The position numbers were made by a program, and so were the translations under genes. Below are positions 52,637 to 61,515 of a stretch of DNA of 64,000 bases, piece by piece. Every line of letters starts with the position of its first letter. Positions within the stretch are counted from its first letter, which is position 1. Under the pieces are notes generated by a model. The model made no database searches. It had not been told where the DNA came from and worked only from the letters and a program-made list of their open reading frames with translations. This DNA comes from Verrucomicrobiia bacterium. Lineage in GTDB: Bacteria; Verrucomicrobiota; Verrucomicrobiia; Opitutales; Cerasicoccaceae. The stretch is from the NCBI GenBank assembly GCA_030425485.1, contig JAUIAM010000006.1:1-64000 (forward strand), in the 5' to 3' direction.

Positions 52637-53122
52637 CTACTTGGCGTAAAAGCCCTTGTCTTTTGGGGTGGGCTGTTGCGGTGGGCACTTGGGGGCTTTT
52701 TGTTTGTGCTCGATTTCGAGCAGCCCCGCCCAGGTGCGCAGGTAGAGCGAAACGTCGCCGGGCTGGTTGCGCTGCAGGTAGCGCATGCCGCCGGGCACGG
52801 CCATGAGGATGCGCACATCGCTCAAGTACTCCAGGTGGTGGAGATCCCGGCGCTCCAGCCCGAGCCCTATCAGGCAACTGATGAGCTCGTCCATGGGCTG
52901 GCAACTGGTGGGGCAGTAGTCGTTGGCGTACTCGGTCCAGTGAGAAAGTTTGCTGCTGCTTGCCCGTTTGAAAATATCCTTTGGCCCGAGGCCGGTAACG
53001 ACCTGCGCCAGGTGTCCGCAGTTGCATTTTCCGGCATGTGCCCAGTGGTAGTCTGCGCCCTCATCGATCCTGCGCGCGGTCTCGCGCAGTGCATCGATCA
53101 GCTTGGGTGAGGGCTTTGCCAT
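52637..53122 (-). CDS. Conserved hypothetical protein with cysteine pairs
   Basis: 161 residues from MAKPSPKLIDALRETARRID; the longer frame to 53233 overlaps the purB upstream region and is unlikely. HWAHAGKCNCGHLAQVVTGL and YANDYCPTSCQPMDELISCL contain cysteine/histidine groups that may bind metal or heme. The protein is cytoplasmic. It is a recurrent hypothetical, as far as I can tell, but I know no function. It is divergent from purB. Confidence 0.7.
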   Translation of the reverse strand: MAKPSPKLIDALRETARRIDEGADYHWAHAGKCNCGHLAQVVTGLGPKDIFKRASSSKLSHWTEYANDYCPTSCQPMDELISCLIGLGLERRDLHHLEYLSDVRILMAVPGGMRYLQRNQPGDVSLYLRTWAGLLEIEHKQKAPKCPPQQPTPKDKGFYAK

Positions 53123-53216
53123 GCAGGGTAATGTGCTACATCCGGGCCCATCGTGCAAGGCAGGGGTGTATTTTTTCCATGACTTGTGTCCCACTTTCCA
53201 CTCTAGTGGTCGCCGT

Positions 53217-54641
53217 ATGGAAAGCATCCCCAATGTACTGGCCGAGCGCTACGCAAGCGCATCTATGTGTGCCATCTGGTCGCCCCGCGGCAAGATCCTG
53301 CTTGAGCGCGAGTTCTGGATCGCCGTGTTGAAGGCCCAGGACGAGCTGGGCCTGTCCGTGCCGGAGGGCGCGGTTGAGGCCTATCAGGCGGTCATCGAGC
53401 AGGTGGACCTCGAGTCCATCCGCCAGCGCGAGCAGATCACCCGGCACGATGTGAAGGCGCGGCTGGAGGAGTTTTGCGACCTGGCCGGACACCAAGTCCT
53501 GCACCGGGGGATGACCAGCCGCGACCTGACCGAGAACGTCGAGCAGCTCCAGGTATTTCGTGCGTTGGAGCTTATTCGGGAAAAGGTGGCCGCGACGCTT
53601 ATCGCGCTCAGCCGCCGGGCGGAGGAGTCCAAGTCGCTGCCCATCACCGCACGCACGCACAATGTGGCCGCCCAGCTCACCACCTACGGCAAACGCCTGG
53701 CCATGTTTGGCGAGGACATGCTGCACGCCTTTACCAAGCTCGACCAGATTCTGGCTACCTATCCCGCGCGCGGGCTCAAGGGCGCGGTCGGCACCCAGAC
53801 TGACCAGCTCCGCCTCTTTGATGGGGATACGAGCAAGACCGCCGAGCTCGACGCCAAGGTCGGCGCGCATCTCGGGCTGCCGGCCAGCCTCGACTGTCCC
53901 GGTCAGGTCTACCCGCGCAGCCTGGACTTCGAGGTCGTGAGCGCGCTTTTCCAGCTCGCCTGCGGTCCGGCCTCTCTGGCCAAGACCTTGCGCCTCATGG
54001 CGGGGCACGAGCTGGCCAGCGAAGGCTTTGCCAAGGGGCAAACGGGTTCTTCGGCCATGCCGCACAAGATGAATTCCCGCAGTTGCGAGCGCGTCAACGG
54101 ATTCCACCACCTGCTGCGTGGCTACGTCACGATAGCGGGCGAGTTGGCCGGTGACCAGTGGAACGAGGGCGATGTTTCCTGCTCCGTGGTGCGCCGCGTG
54201 GTCTTGCCTGATGCCTTCTTTGCACTCGACGGCCTGCTGGAGACCTTCCTCACCATCCTCGGCCAGATGGAGGTTTATCCGGAAATGACGGCGGCCGAAA
54301 ACGCCCGCTACCTGCCTTTCCTTTCGACCACGGCCTTCCTGATGGAGGCGGTCAAGAGCGGGGTAGGGCGCGAGGTGGCCCACGCCGCGATCAAGGAGCA
54401 CGCGCTGGCTACGGTTCGCGACCTGCGCACGGCCAAGATCAAGGAGAACGATCTTCTCGACCGTCTGGCCGGAGACGAGCGATTGGGCATCAGCCGCGAA
54501 GACCTCGCCGTGGTGCTCGACCGCGCCGCAGGCGAAACTGGAGCCGCGGTCGAGCAGGTTAACCGTTTTGCGGGTCGCGTGGGCGAACTGGCCAAGCGTT
54601 TCCCCGCCGCAGCTGATTACAAGCCCGGCACGATCCTCTAG
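53217..54641 (+). CDS. purB: Adenylosuccinate lyase
   Basis: 474 residues from ATG 53217 (MESIPNVLAERYASASMCAI). It splits adenylosuccinate and SAICAR in purine synthesis. The signature loop is GSSAMPHKMNSRSCERVNG. The histidine regions (VLHRGMTSRDLTENVEQLQV and PITARTHNVAAQLTTYGKRL) are intact. The fumarase-like helical core is complete. The partner purA lies 7 kb downstream. Confidence 0.95.
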   Translation: MESIPNVLAERYASASMCAIWSPRGKILLEREFWIAVLKAQDELGLSVPEGAVEAYQAVIEQVDLESIRQREQITRHDVKARLEEFCDLAGHQVLHRGMTSRDLTENVEQLQVFRALELIREKVAATLIALSRRAEESKSLPITARTHNVAAQLTTYGKRLAMFGEDMLHAFTKLDQILATYPARGLKGAVGTQTDQLRLFDGDTSKTAELDAKVGAHLGLPASLDCPGQVYPRSLDFEVVSALFQLACGPASLAKTLRLMAGHELASEGFAKGQTGSSAMPHKMNSRSCERVNGFHHLLRGYVTIAGELAGDQWNEGDVSCSVVRRVVLPDAFFALDGLLETFLTILGQMEVYPEMTAAENARYLPFLSTTAFLMEAVKSGVGREVAHAAIKEHALATVRDLRTAKIKENDLLDRLAGDERLGISREDLAVVLDRAAGETGAAVEQVNRFAGRVGELAKRFPAAADYKPGTIL

Positions 54642-54760
54642 TCACTGTCCTTTGTGCCTTTGTGAGTCTATTTATTTTGACCGCAAAGGCGCAAAGACGC
54701 GGAGGGGGAAGGGCTACGACTTTGCGAAAATCGCCTTGGCGTTCTTTGCGTGAGAAGTGT
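54642..54760. repeat. Copy of the dispersed ctttg-rich intergenic repeat
   Basis: Directly after purB: ctttgtgcctttgtgag, gaccgcaaaggcgcaaagac and ctttgcgtgagaag. Same family as 32113, 48600 and 50689. The arms can pair into a long imperfect hairpin. Confidence 0.5.
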
Positions 54761-54887
54761 TTTCCTCTCATACGGGGGGCGATACGGTCGGCATCCCGCT
54801 GCCTGCGCTCTAAACCGCTGCTTTCGGGTTGTCTTTGGGTGGGTTATGGTGCTAGATTATTGCTATAACCCCTACGGAGTGATTGCC

Positions 54888-55082
54888 ATGAGTGATTCTA
54901 CGACCAGTGACCCCAACAAGCCCAAGGAAGGCTTTGACGTCGAGCTGTCCGCCGAAAAGTACGAAAAGGAAGATTACAACGACTACCCGACGCCGACCGG
55001 CAGCGATAAGACCCTCCTCATCGGCGTGCTCGTCGGCGTGGCCATCATCTTCCTCTTTATCATCCTTGCCGTCGGCTTCTAG
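54888..55082 (+). CDS. Small tail-anchored membrane protein
   Basis: 64 residues from MSDSTTSDPNKPKEGFDVEL. A charged, polar N-terminal half (KYEKEDYNDYPTPTGSDKT) is followed by one C-terminal helix (LLIGVLVGVAIIFLFIILAV). This is tail-anchored topology. ATG 54888 is preceded by a GGAG-like site (cggagtgattgcc). Function unknown. Confidence 0.65.
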   Translation: MSDSTTSDPNKPKEGFDVELSAEKYEKEDYNDYPTPTGSDKTLLIGVLVGVAIIFLFIILAVGF

Positions 55083-55141
55083 GCGGCGCCTTTACCTTGC
55101 CGTATCGATTTGGTGCCTAGGCTGTGACAATTAGCCTGGGG

Positions 55142-55564
55142 CTAAGCTTTGTTTTGACCAAAGACCCAGCGGTCATAGATAAAGAATTTGAGCATGAAGC
55201 TCAACACGTGGACCACGACTACGGCGAGCAGGAAGTAGAGTTGCGCGACCTCGACCAGTAGCATGAACAGGAGCCACTCAATAATGCGGGAAGAGAGGCT
55301 AACGGCGACTGTTTTAGCAACCTGATGTCGAATAAAACTACGGTCTTTGACATCGTGGTACACCCAGTAGCGCATCACGGCAAAGTTGACGCTGAATGCA
55401 ATCAACAGGGTTATGGCGTATGCGATGGGGGGGCGGATCCCGAGCACATCGACCCAAAAGGCAGTCAGCGCCAGAACAAGGCCGAAGCTGAAGGCCGCGG
55501 CAAAAAGGTAACGCGTGAGGTAGAGGCGTTTCGCCTTCCAGAGCTGCCTGAGGCGATCTAGCAT
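55142..55564 (-). CDS. GtrA-family membrane protein
   Basis: 140 residues with four helices (YLFAAAFSFGLVLALTAFWV; AYAITLLIAFSVNFAVMRYW; the third near IIEWLLFMLLVEVAQLYF; VVVVHVLSFMLKFFIYDRWV). The motif NFAVMRYWVY and the terminal FIYDRWVF are typical of GtrA proteins, which help to move lipid-linked sugars across the membrane. It overlaps the methyltransferase by 1 bp, so both probably serve one glycan pathway. Confidence 0.85.
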   Translation of the reverse strand: MLDRLRQLWKAKRLYLTRYLFAAAFSFGLVLALTAFWVDVLGIRPPIAYAITLLIAFSVNFAVMRYWVYHDVKDRSFIRHQVAKTVAVSLSSRIIEWLLFMLLVEVAQLYFLLAVVVVHVLSFMLKFFIYDRWVFGQNKA

Positions 55565-56154
55565 CAGTTGATCGTTGAGTGAGCGATAATCCAGGGAAAG
55601 GCGACTTTGATCGTAGGATTCAGGCCTGAGCTTCGTAGAAAGGTGCCGAAGCTCTTGGGATTCCAGTGGTTTATATGCTCGGGATGGTTACCCCACGTTT
55701 TCAGGTATTTCCCACGCAACAGGCTACCGAGCTGGAAATACGGTTCATAGGGGACGCTGAGGACGACTTGTTGTTTGGCCACACGAATGAGCTCCTTCAG
55801 CGCCTCTTGTGGCTGCTCCAGATGCTCAAGGACCTCACAGCAAATCACGGTATCGAAGCTGTCGTCCTCATGAGATATGGCGTAGATTGAGCCTGATTGA
55901 AAGGCATAGGCTGGCAGTCGTTGCCCGGCAAAGGCGACGCATTCCGGATTGAGGTCAAAGCCTGCGACCCGGGGTGGCAAGACGTCTTGCAATTGCTCGA
56001 GGGTGTGCCCTTCACCGCAGCCAGCGTCGAGCAGGCTTGTGCCAGGGGAGGCGGCTAGCTGGCTGCGTAGCGTATTAAAAAAACCGGCAATTAATCGACG
56101 CACAACGGGGTTGCCCGTCTGGTATTTTGCGTGATTTGTCGTTTCGATGCTCAT
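55564..56154 (-). CDS. Class I SAM-dependent methyltransferase
   Basis: 196 residues. GTSLLDAGCGEGHTLEQLQD is SAM motif I, VAGFDLNPECVAFAGQRL motif II and FDTVICCEVLEHLEQPQEAL the post-I/IV region, giving the Methyltransf_11/UbiE-like fold. It is co-transcribed with the GtrA-like gene (1-bp overlap), so a sugar or lipid-linked substrate is plausible but not proven. The start could be either of two methionines at the N-terminus; I use the second. Confidence 0.85.
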   Translation of the reverse strand: MSIETTNHAKYQTGNPVVRRLIAGFFNTLRSQLAASPGTSLLDAGCGEGHTLEQLQDVLPPRVAGFDLNPECVAFAGQRLPAYAFQSGSIYAISHEDDSFDTVICCEVLEHLEQPQEALKELIRVAKQQVVLSVPYEPYFQLGSLLRGKYLKTWGNHPEHINHWNPKSFGTFLRSSGLNPTIKVAFPWIIAHSTIN

Positions 56155-56246
56155 GGCCAAAATGAGTAGATTGCGTTCGTGCCAGCAGGCTGCCCGTAAG
56201 CCATTGCCTAAGCCGTTGGTGTTGACTTAATCGCCTGGTAAAATGC

Positions 56247-57989
56247 ATGGCGAGTGTTTTCGCTAAACGCCCTACCTGTGATCAGCGCATCGCTTTGTTT
56301 TCCACTGCCGCTCATTCCGCCTTGTGCTGGGGGCAGACATGGCTTCATATCGTGGCCGTGCAGCACGAAGGGCTATTCTACATTCTGGGTTACATCCTGG
56401 CCGGGCTGGGCCTGTTCTTCGTCGCGATCCAGATTATCGACCTGCACCTCAAGCGTCTGACGGGTCGCAGCCTGCACGACATTTTCCTCCGCCTGACCTC
56501 GACCCGCTTTCTGGCCGCTTGGTGGGGCTTTTGGGTAGGGGCGATCACGCAGACGGCTTCAGCCATCACCTTTCTGACTATCAGTGTGGTGTCCTCCGGG
56601 CTCATGCCGCGCCAGCGGGCCATTTCGCTGCTCAACTGGTCCAACCCTGGCACCTGTTTGCTGATTTTTTTCCTCATCCTGCCGCTGGATTTATTCGTGG
56701 CCTATCTGGTGGGGGTGGCGGGCATCCTCTATGCGCTGCAGACCTCTCGCCGCTGGCGGGACCTCTTTGGTTTTCTCTTTGGCATGGGGCTGCTCTTTTA
56801 CGGGCTCTTCACCCTGCAGCATTTCGGGGAGCAGTTTCAGCACTTCGAGTGGTTCCGGCATATCCTGGAGGCCACCTCGGACCAGTACCTGCTGGTCTTC
56901 CTCGCCGGGTGCGGGCTGACCGTGCTCGCCCAGTCCGGTAACGCCGTCATCCTCGTGACGATCGTGCTGGCTCAGGCCGGGTTGATGGGCCCGCTGGAAG
57001 CGCTCATGGCGATTTACGGGGTAAATCTCGGGGCCAGCCTGATTACGCACCTGCTCACCCTGCGCCTCAAGGGCACGCCCAAGCAGATGGCCATGTTCCA
57101 AGTCTATTACGGCTGGATTGGTACCTTGATTCTGGTCCCGCTGTTCTTTGTCGAAGTCTGGTTTGAGGTGCCGCTGGTGGCGGCCTTGCTGGACAGCGTC
57201 GGGGGCACCCTCTCGACAAAGATGGCCGTGGCCAACCTCCTGTACTGTGTGGTGACGACCCTTGCCATTATGCCGCTGGAGTCCCTGCTGGCCAAGTGGC
57301 TTCACCAGCGCTATCGGCCCGATGCGGACGAGGACGCCGCCCGCCCCAAGTACCTCTACCCCCGCAGCGAGGCTCAGCCCGAAACCTGTCTCGACCTGAT
57401 CGAGATGGAAGAGAGCCGTCTTGGCGGGCAGCTCGCCCGCTACCTCTCACTTGACGGCAACGCGAACTTCCTCGCGGATGAGGCCCGGCGTGTTCACGAC
57501 AGCTTCGCCTCCCTGCGCCTGTCTATCCAAGGCTATCTTGATCGCCTCGTGCATCAGGAGCTGGCTTCGGCCACCGCCAGTCGGGTCAGCATCCTGAGTG
57601 AGCGGCTTGATGTGATTGCGTCTCTGGAGAGCGAGTTTTTTAAAATCCTGCCCCGGGCCAAAGCCATGGCACGCGCCCAGAGCACCTGTAGTAATCTGAT
57701 CTATCAGGGCTTCGAAGCGGCGGCCTTGACCGTGCTCGATGCCGTCCAGTCCGGCGACACAGAAGACATTGCCCTGGCCCTGCAAATCACCGAAGACGGC
57801 AGTGAAACCCTGGCCGGCATGCGCAAGGGCTTTGTCGAGACCACCGCCCAGGCCAGCCCCAAGGATCAGACGGAGCTTCTCCAGCTTGTGGCGGGCATTG
57901 AGCGGCTCATCTGGCTCATGCACAGCCTGGCGCGGAGTCTGGAGTCTGCCAAGCCGCGCGTTTTGGCCTTTGGCGGCGACCAGAGATAA
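56247..57989 (+). CDS. Na/Pi-cotransporter family protein with PhoU-like C-terminal domain
   Basis: 580 residues. The N-terminal transporter has repeated QTASAITFLTISVVSSGLM and TVLAQSGNAVILVTIVLAQA segments, the NptA/PNaS sodium-phosphate signature with inverted repeats. About nine helices end near residue 350. The C-terminal 200 residues are helical and resemble PhoU (LARYLSLDGNANFLADEARR and so on). This architecture is common in bacteria; phosphate or another oxyanion is the likely substrate. Confidence 0.88.
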   Translation: MASVFAKRPTCDQRIALFSTAAHSALCWGQTWLHIVAVQHEGLFYILGYILAGLGLFFVAIQIIDLHLKRLTGRSLHDIFLRLTSTRFLAAWWGFWVGAITQTASAITFLTISVVSSGLMPRQRAISLLNWSNPGTCLLIFFLILPLDLFVAYLVGVAGILYALQTSRRWRDLFGFLFGMGLLFYGLFTLQHFGEQFQHFEWFRHILEATSDQYLLVFLAGCGLTVLAQSGNAVILVTIVLAQAGLMGPLEALMAIYGVNLGASLITHLLTLRLKGTPKQMAMFQVYYGWIGTLILVPLFFVEVWFEVPLVAALLDSVGGTLSTKMAVANLLYCVVTTLAIMPLESLLAKWLHQRYRPDADEDAARPKYLYPRSEAQPETCLDLIEMEESRLGGQLARYLSLDGNANFLADEARRVHDSFASLRLSIQGYLDRLVHQELASATASRVSILSERLDVIASLESEFFKILPRAKAMARAQSTCSNLIYQGFEAAALTVLDAVQSGDTEDIALALQITEDGSETLAGMRKGFVETTAQASPKDQTELLQLVAGIERLIWLMHSLARSLESAKPRVLAFGGDQR

Positions 57990-58079
57990 GCTGAGAGGCA
58001 TGGGCGTGTTTTTCATTGCCAAGGTCTTGTTTGGGGCTCAAATATTGACCCTTTTCAACACCTCAACACCCGCACAGAT

Positions 58080-59339
58080 ATGTCCGAAGAATTCACCGGC
58101 AACATTTTGATCGTCCAGGACGGCGAGCCAACCGCTACCATCAATTCCGCCCTGGCTGGCGCAGTAACCGAAGCCCTCAACCACGGCGATATCGAAGAAA
58201 TTTACGGTGCGCTTAACGGCCTGCGCGGCGTCATGTCCGAGGACCTCATCGACCTGGCCGAAGAGTCACAGCAGGCCATCCGCGGCCTCCGCTACACTCC
58301 GGGTGCCGCTCTCGGCGTCAGCCGTGGTGCGGTCAAGCGCCCCGAAGAGCTCGAGCGCGTGCTGAGCGTCCTGCAGGCTCACAACATCACTTTTCTCCTG
58401 CTCATCGGCGACCGTGAGACTCAGGAAGCCGGCGCCAGCCTGGTTGCCCTGGCTGAGTCCCAAGGCTACGCCCTGCGCCTCGTTGGCCTGCCCAGCTCCT
58501 TGAGCAATGAGCTCTCCCTGACGGACCACTGCCCCGGCTACGGCAGCGTGGCCAAGCTCGTCGCTTCCGTTGCCAAATCCATCGCTTTCGACGCTGCTTC
58601 CCACGGCAACCACGACCTCGTCAGCATTCTCGAAGTCGGCGGTGGCCACACGGGCTGGATCGCTGCCGCTGCCTCTTTGGCCAAGCGCCGCAACGAACTC
58701 GGCGACCCGCCGCACCTCATCCTCATGCCCGAGGTAGCCTTTGACGCCGACGCTTTCATCGAGCACGTGCGCACCGTCCTGAAGTCCCACACCTACTGCC
58801 AGGTCGTGGTGGGTGCAGGGCTCGTGGATGGCGACGGCAACTACGCCGCTACTTCTATCGCCTCCGAGGCCGCATCTATCAGCGGTATCCTTGGCACCAG
58901 CGAGTACCTTAAGTCGCTGATCGAGCAGCATCTCGCCGTCAAGGTCGAGACGACCGAGCTCGGTCCGCTCCAGCGCTGCGCCGCACAGGTTGCTTCCAAG
59001 ACTGACAGCGACGAGGCCTTCCTCACCGGCCAGTCCGCCGTCAAGGCAGTGGTCAGTGGCACCACGGGCAAAATGATTACGCTTTCGCGCACGGAGTCCG
59101 ACTCCTACGGCTGCGAAACAGGCTTTGCCGAGCTGGGCGATGTGGCTAACAGCGCCAAGGCCTTCCCGGCCAACTGGATCAACGAAGACGGCGTCAGCGT
59201 CAGCTACCAGTACTACAAGTACGCCAGCCCGCTGGCCTCCGGCAGCGTCGAAGTTCCCAGCGAAAACGGCGTGCTCAACTACGTCACGCTTTCGACCAAC
59301 CGCGTAAATAAGGTTCTCGAAGCCTCCTCTATGGCCTAA
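58080..59339 (+). CDS. PFK-family protein lacking catalytic residues (probable pseudoenzyme)
   Basis: 419 residues with the overall plan of clade-B2 PPi-dependent phosphofructokinases: an N-terminal NILIVQDGEPTATINSALAG, a middle NELSLTDHCPGYGSVAKL, and LQRCAAQVASKTDSDEAFLT at the end. However, the active site is altered. The PKTIDND motif reads PSSLSNE, so the proton-accepting Asp is Ser. The GGNDS/GGDGS motif reads IGDRE. The MGRHAGW motif reads GGGHTGW, losing the phosphate-binding Arg. The fold and length are intact and the reading frame is open, so it is probably a regulatory or binding paralogue. A functional enzyme should exist elsewhere in the genome. Confidence 0.85.
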   Translation: MSEEFTGNILIVQDGEPTATINSALAGAVTEALNHGDIEEIYGALNGLRGVMSEDLIDLAEESQQAIRGLRYTPGAALGVSRGAVKRPEELERVLSVLQAHNITFLLLIGDRETQEAGASLVALAESQGYALRLVGLPSSLSNELSLTDHCPGYGSVAKLVASVAKSIAFDAASHGNHDLVSILEVGGGHTGWIAAAASLAKRRNELGDPPHLILMPEVAFDADAFIEHVRTVLKSHTYCQVVVGAGLVDGDGNYAATSIASEAASISGILGTSEYLKSLIEQHLAVKVETTELGPLQRCAAQVASKTDSDEAFLTGQSAVKAVVSGTTGKMITLSRTESDSYGCETGFAELGDVANSAKAFPANWINEDGVSVSYQYYKYASPLASGSVEVPSENGVLNYVTLSTNRVNKVLEASSMA

Positions 59340-59370
59340 CGGGCCGCCCCGCGCTGAATTGATTTGCTAC

Positions 59371-59407
59371 GCGCCCGGATGGTTTGACCGTCCGGGCGCA
59401 TTTTTTT
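59371..59407 (+). terminator. Intrinsic terminator after the PFK-family gene
   Basis: Stem GCGCCCGGA (59371-59379) with TCCGGGCGC (59391-59399), 11-nt loop, then A and seven Ts. Confidence 0.88.
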
Positions 59408-59448
59408 CCCTCGCCACCACGACCCAACGCGCCCTTTTTTCAATAGAC

Positions 59449-60258
59449 ATGAAGCTTCTGGACCAGGCCGAGCGCCGCTTCGGCCGCTACGCGATCAAAA
59501 ACCTCACCTTCTGGCTCATGATTGGCCAGGTGCTGGTCTTTGGTCTGACCTATGTGATGCGTTTTCCGGTTGGCCGTATCGTTTTGGTGCCGGATCTTGT
59601 CCTGGCCGGGCAAGTCTGGCGGCTGGGGACATTCCTCTTTGTCCCGCCCATGACGAGTCCGTTCTTCATCGCCTTTGCGCTCTATTTGTTCTACATTTAT
59701 GGGAGCGCACTGGAGGCCGCCTGGGGTGAATTTCGCTATAATCTCTTCATACTCGGGGCCGCGTTGCTGACCATTGCCGGGGCCTTTGCCGCTCCGGGGC
59801 AGGTCACCACGAATGCCTATATCGGCATGTCCGTTTTCCTGGCCTTTGCCGCGCTCTACCCAAACTTCGAGCTGATGCTCTTTTTCATCCTGCCCGTAAA
59901 GGTGAAATGGCTGGCTGCGCTGACGTGGGTTATCTTCGCATTTGCGATTGTTGGTGGCCCGAATGCGGAGCGCTTCATGGCTCTGGCCGCAGCGCTGAAT
60001 TACTTCCTGTTTTTTGGCCCCGTGCTTCTGCGCAATCGCAAAGCCGCCCATCGTCGGAAGACCTACGAAACCAAGGCGCGGGAAATCGCAGACGCGCCCT
60101 TCCACCGTTGCTGCATTTGCGGGGCGACGGAGAAAACCCATCCCAACGCGCTCTTTGTCTACAAGGACGGGCGCGGCTACTGCGACGAGCACAAGCACCT
60201 CATGAATGAACCCGAGGCGGTGCAGCTCGAGGCGGCGGGCGGAAAGTTTAAGAGCTGA
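59449..60258 (+). CDS. Rhomboid-like membrane protein with C-terminal zinc-binding motif
   Basis: 269 residues from MKLLDQAERRFGRYAIKNLT; the longer frame to 59359 overlaps the terminator. About six helices in rhomboid order are seen, with SALEAAWGEFRYNLFILGAA in the position of the family's WR-like loop region and NAYIGMSVFLAFAALYPNFE where GxSG would be (here G-M-S-V). A second catalytic histidine is not evident, so it may not be a protease. The C-terminal tail has CCICGATEKTHPNALFVYKD and GYCDEHKH, a likely zinc site. Confidence 0.72.
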   Translation: MKLLDQAERRFGRYAIKNLTFWLMIGQVLVFGLTYVMRFPVGRIVLVPDLVLAGQVWRLGTFLFVPPMTSPFFIAFALYLFYIYGSALEAAWGEFRYNLFILGAALLTIAGAFAAPGQVTTNAYIGMSVFLAFAALYPNFELMLFFILPVKVKWLAALTWVIFAFAIVGGPNAERFMALAAALNYFLFFGPVLLRNRKAAHRRKTYETKAREIADAPFHRCCICGATEKTHPNALFVYKDGRGYCDEHKHLMNEPEAVQLEAAGGKFKS

Positions 60259-60322
60259 ATACTTCGCTGAAACAGCCTCGATAAGAGGCTTTGGAGGAGA
60301 AATTACGTCCCCAGTTCGCTCC

Positions 60323-61465
60323 CTACGCCTGTGGCGGCTTGAAGGGGATGTCTACCGTGAAGCGGCAGCCGCCCTCTGGGCGGTTATAGACCCAGATGCG
60401 TCCGTGGTGGGCCTGAACGATTTTTTTGCAAATCATGAGCCCGAGCCCGACGGATTTTTCGCCCCCGGTGGGCTTGACCGAGGTCGTGCCAAACTCCTCA
60501 AACATGCGCGGCAGCTCCTCCTCCGGAATGCCCGGCCCCTCGTCGTCCACATGGAGCACGGCCCGGTCCTGGTAGGGCTCCAGGCGGACATAGACCTTTG
60601 TGTTGGACGGTGAGTACTTGATCGCGTTGCTGACCAGGTTGTCGGCCACGCGGCCAATCTGCTGTCCGTCGCAGATGACCTCTTTCGGCATCTGGTCTGC
60701 TTGCAGCGTGAGGGTGATAGACTTGCGCTTGGCGTTGGGCTCCTGCAGGCGCAGGCATTTTTCCATTGTGGCCTGCAGATCGGTCGGCTCGTAGTGGAGC
60801 TCGACGGTTTCACGCTCGATCACCGAGAGGTCGAGCAGGTCCTCGACCAGTGCCAGCATGGTTTCGCTCGCGTCCTTGATCGAGCGGATTACGTCCTCCT
60901 GTTCGTCGTTGATGCTGCCCAGCGAGCCATCGAGCAGGAACTCGGACAGCCCGTTGATGCTGCCCAACGGGCCGCGCAGGTCGTGCGAAGCCATGCCAAT
61001 GAGCTTCACCTTGCTCTGATTCGAGCTCTGGAGGGCGTCGATAAAGTTGTCCTGCATGCGGAGCAGCTCAGCCATGCGGAGGTGAATTTTTATCCGGGCC
61101 ACGGCTTCGACCGGGTTAAAGGGCTTGGTCAGGTAATCCGAACCACCGCAACTGAAGCCCTGCTCCATGGCCGCCGTGTCCTTTTCTGCCGTGAGGAAGA
61201 TGACGGGTACGTCTTCAGTCTTGCTCGAGTCCTTGATCTGGCGGCAGACGTCAAACCCGCTGCTATCGCCGAGGTTAACGTCCAGCATGACGAGGTCCGG
61301 GCGCTGCTGGCGGATGAACTCCAGGGCCTCCTGGCCGGAGTTAGCGCAGGATACCTTGAAGAAGTGCTTCTGGAGCAGCGTGGAGATGACCTTGCGTGCC
61401 ACCATGGAGTCATCCACCACCAGGATGTTCTTTCCCGCAAATTCGATTTCCTTTTTCGGCTCCAT
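60323..61465 (-). CDS. Response regulator-histidine kinase hybrid
   Basis: 380 residues. The N-terminal receiver domain has the acidic pocket (NILVVDDSMVARKVISTLLQ), the phospho-acceptor in RPDLVMLDVNLGDSSGFDV and the K in VIFLTAEKD. A linker helix leads to the HisKA domain with phospho-histidine in IGMASHDLRGPLGSINGLSE. The HATPase domain has the N box (VADNLVSNAIKYSP), the G1 box (DDEGPGIPEEEL) and the G2 box (GLGLMICKKIVQAHHGR). No membrane segment is present, so it is a soluble kinase that needs an upstream signal, probably by phosphotransfer to its receiver. Confidence 0.93.
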   Translation of the reverse strand: MEPKKEIEFAGKNILVVDDSMVARKVISTLLQKHFFKVSCANSGQEALEFIRQQRPDLVMLDVNLGDSSGFDVCRQIKDSSKTEDVPVIFLTAEKDTAAMEQGFSCGGSDYLTKPFNPVEAVARIKIHLRMAELLRMQDNFIDALQSSNQSKVKLIGMASHDLRGPLGSINGLSEFLLDGSLGSINDEQEDVIRSIKDASETMLALVEDLLDLSVIERETVELHYEPTDLQATMEKCLRLQEPNAKRKSITLTLQADQMPKEVICDGQQIGRVADNLVSNAIKYSPSNTKVYVRLEPYQDRAVLHVDDEGPGIPEEELPRMFEEFGTTSVKPTGGEKSVGLGLMICKKIVQAHHGRIWVYNRPEGGCRFTVDIPFKPPQA

Positions 61466-61515
61466 TACGCTTCGTCTATGCTAGAAAGAACTGAGCTATG
61501 CGTGTGGGTCAACCT

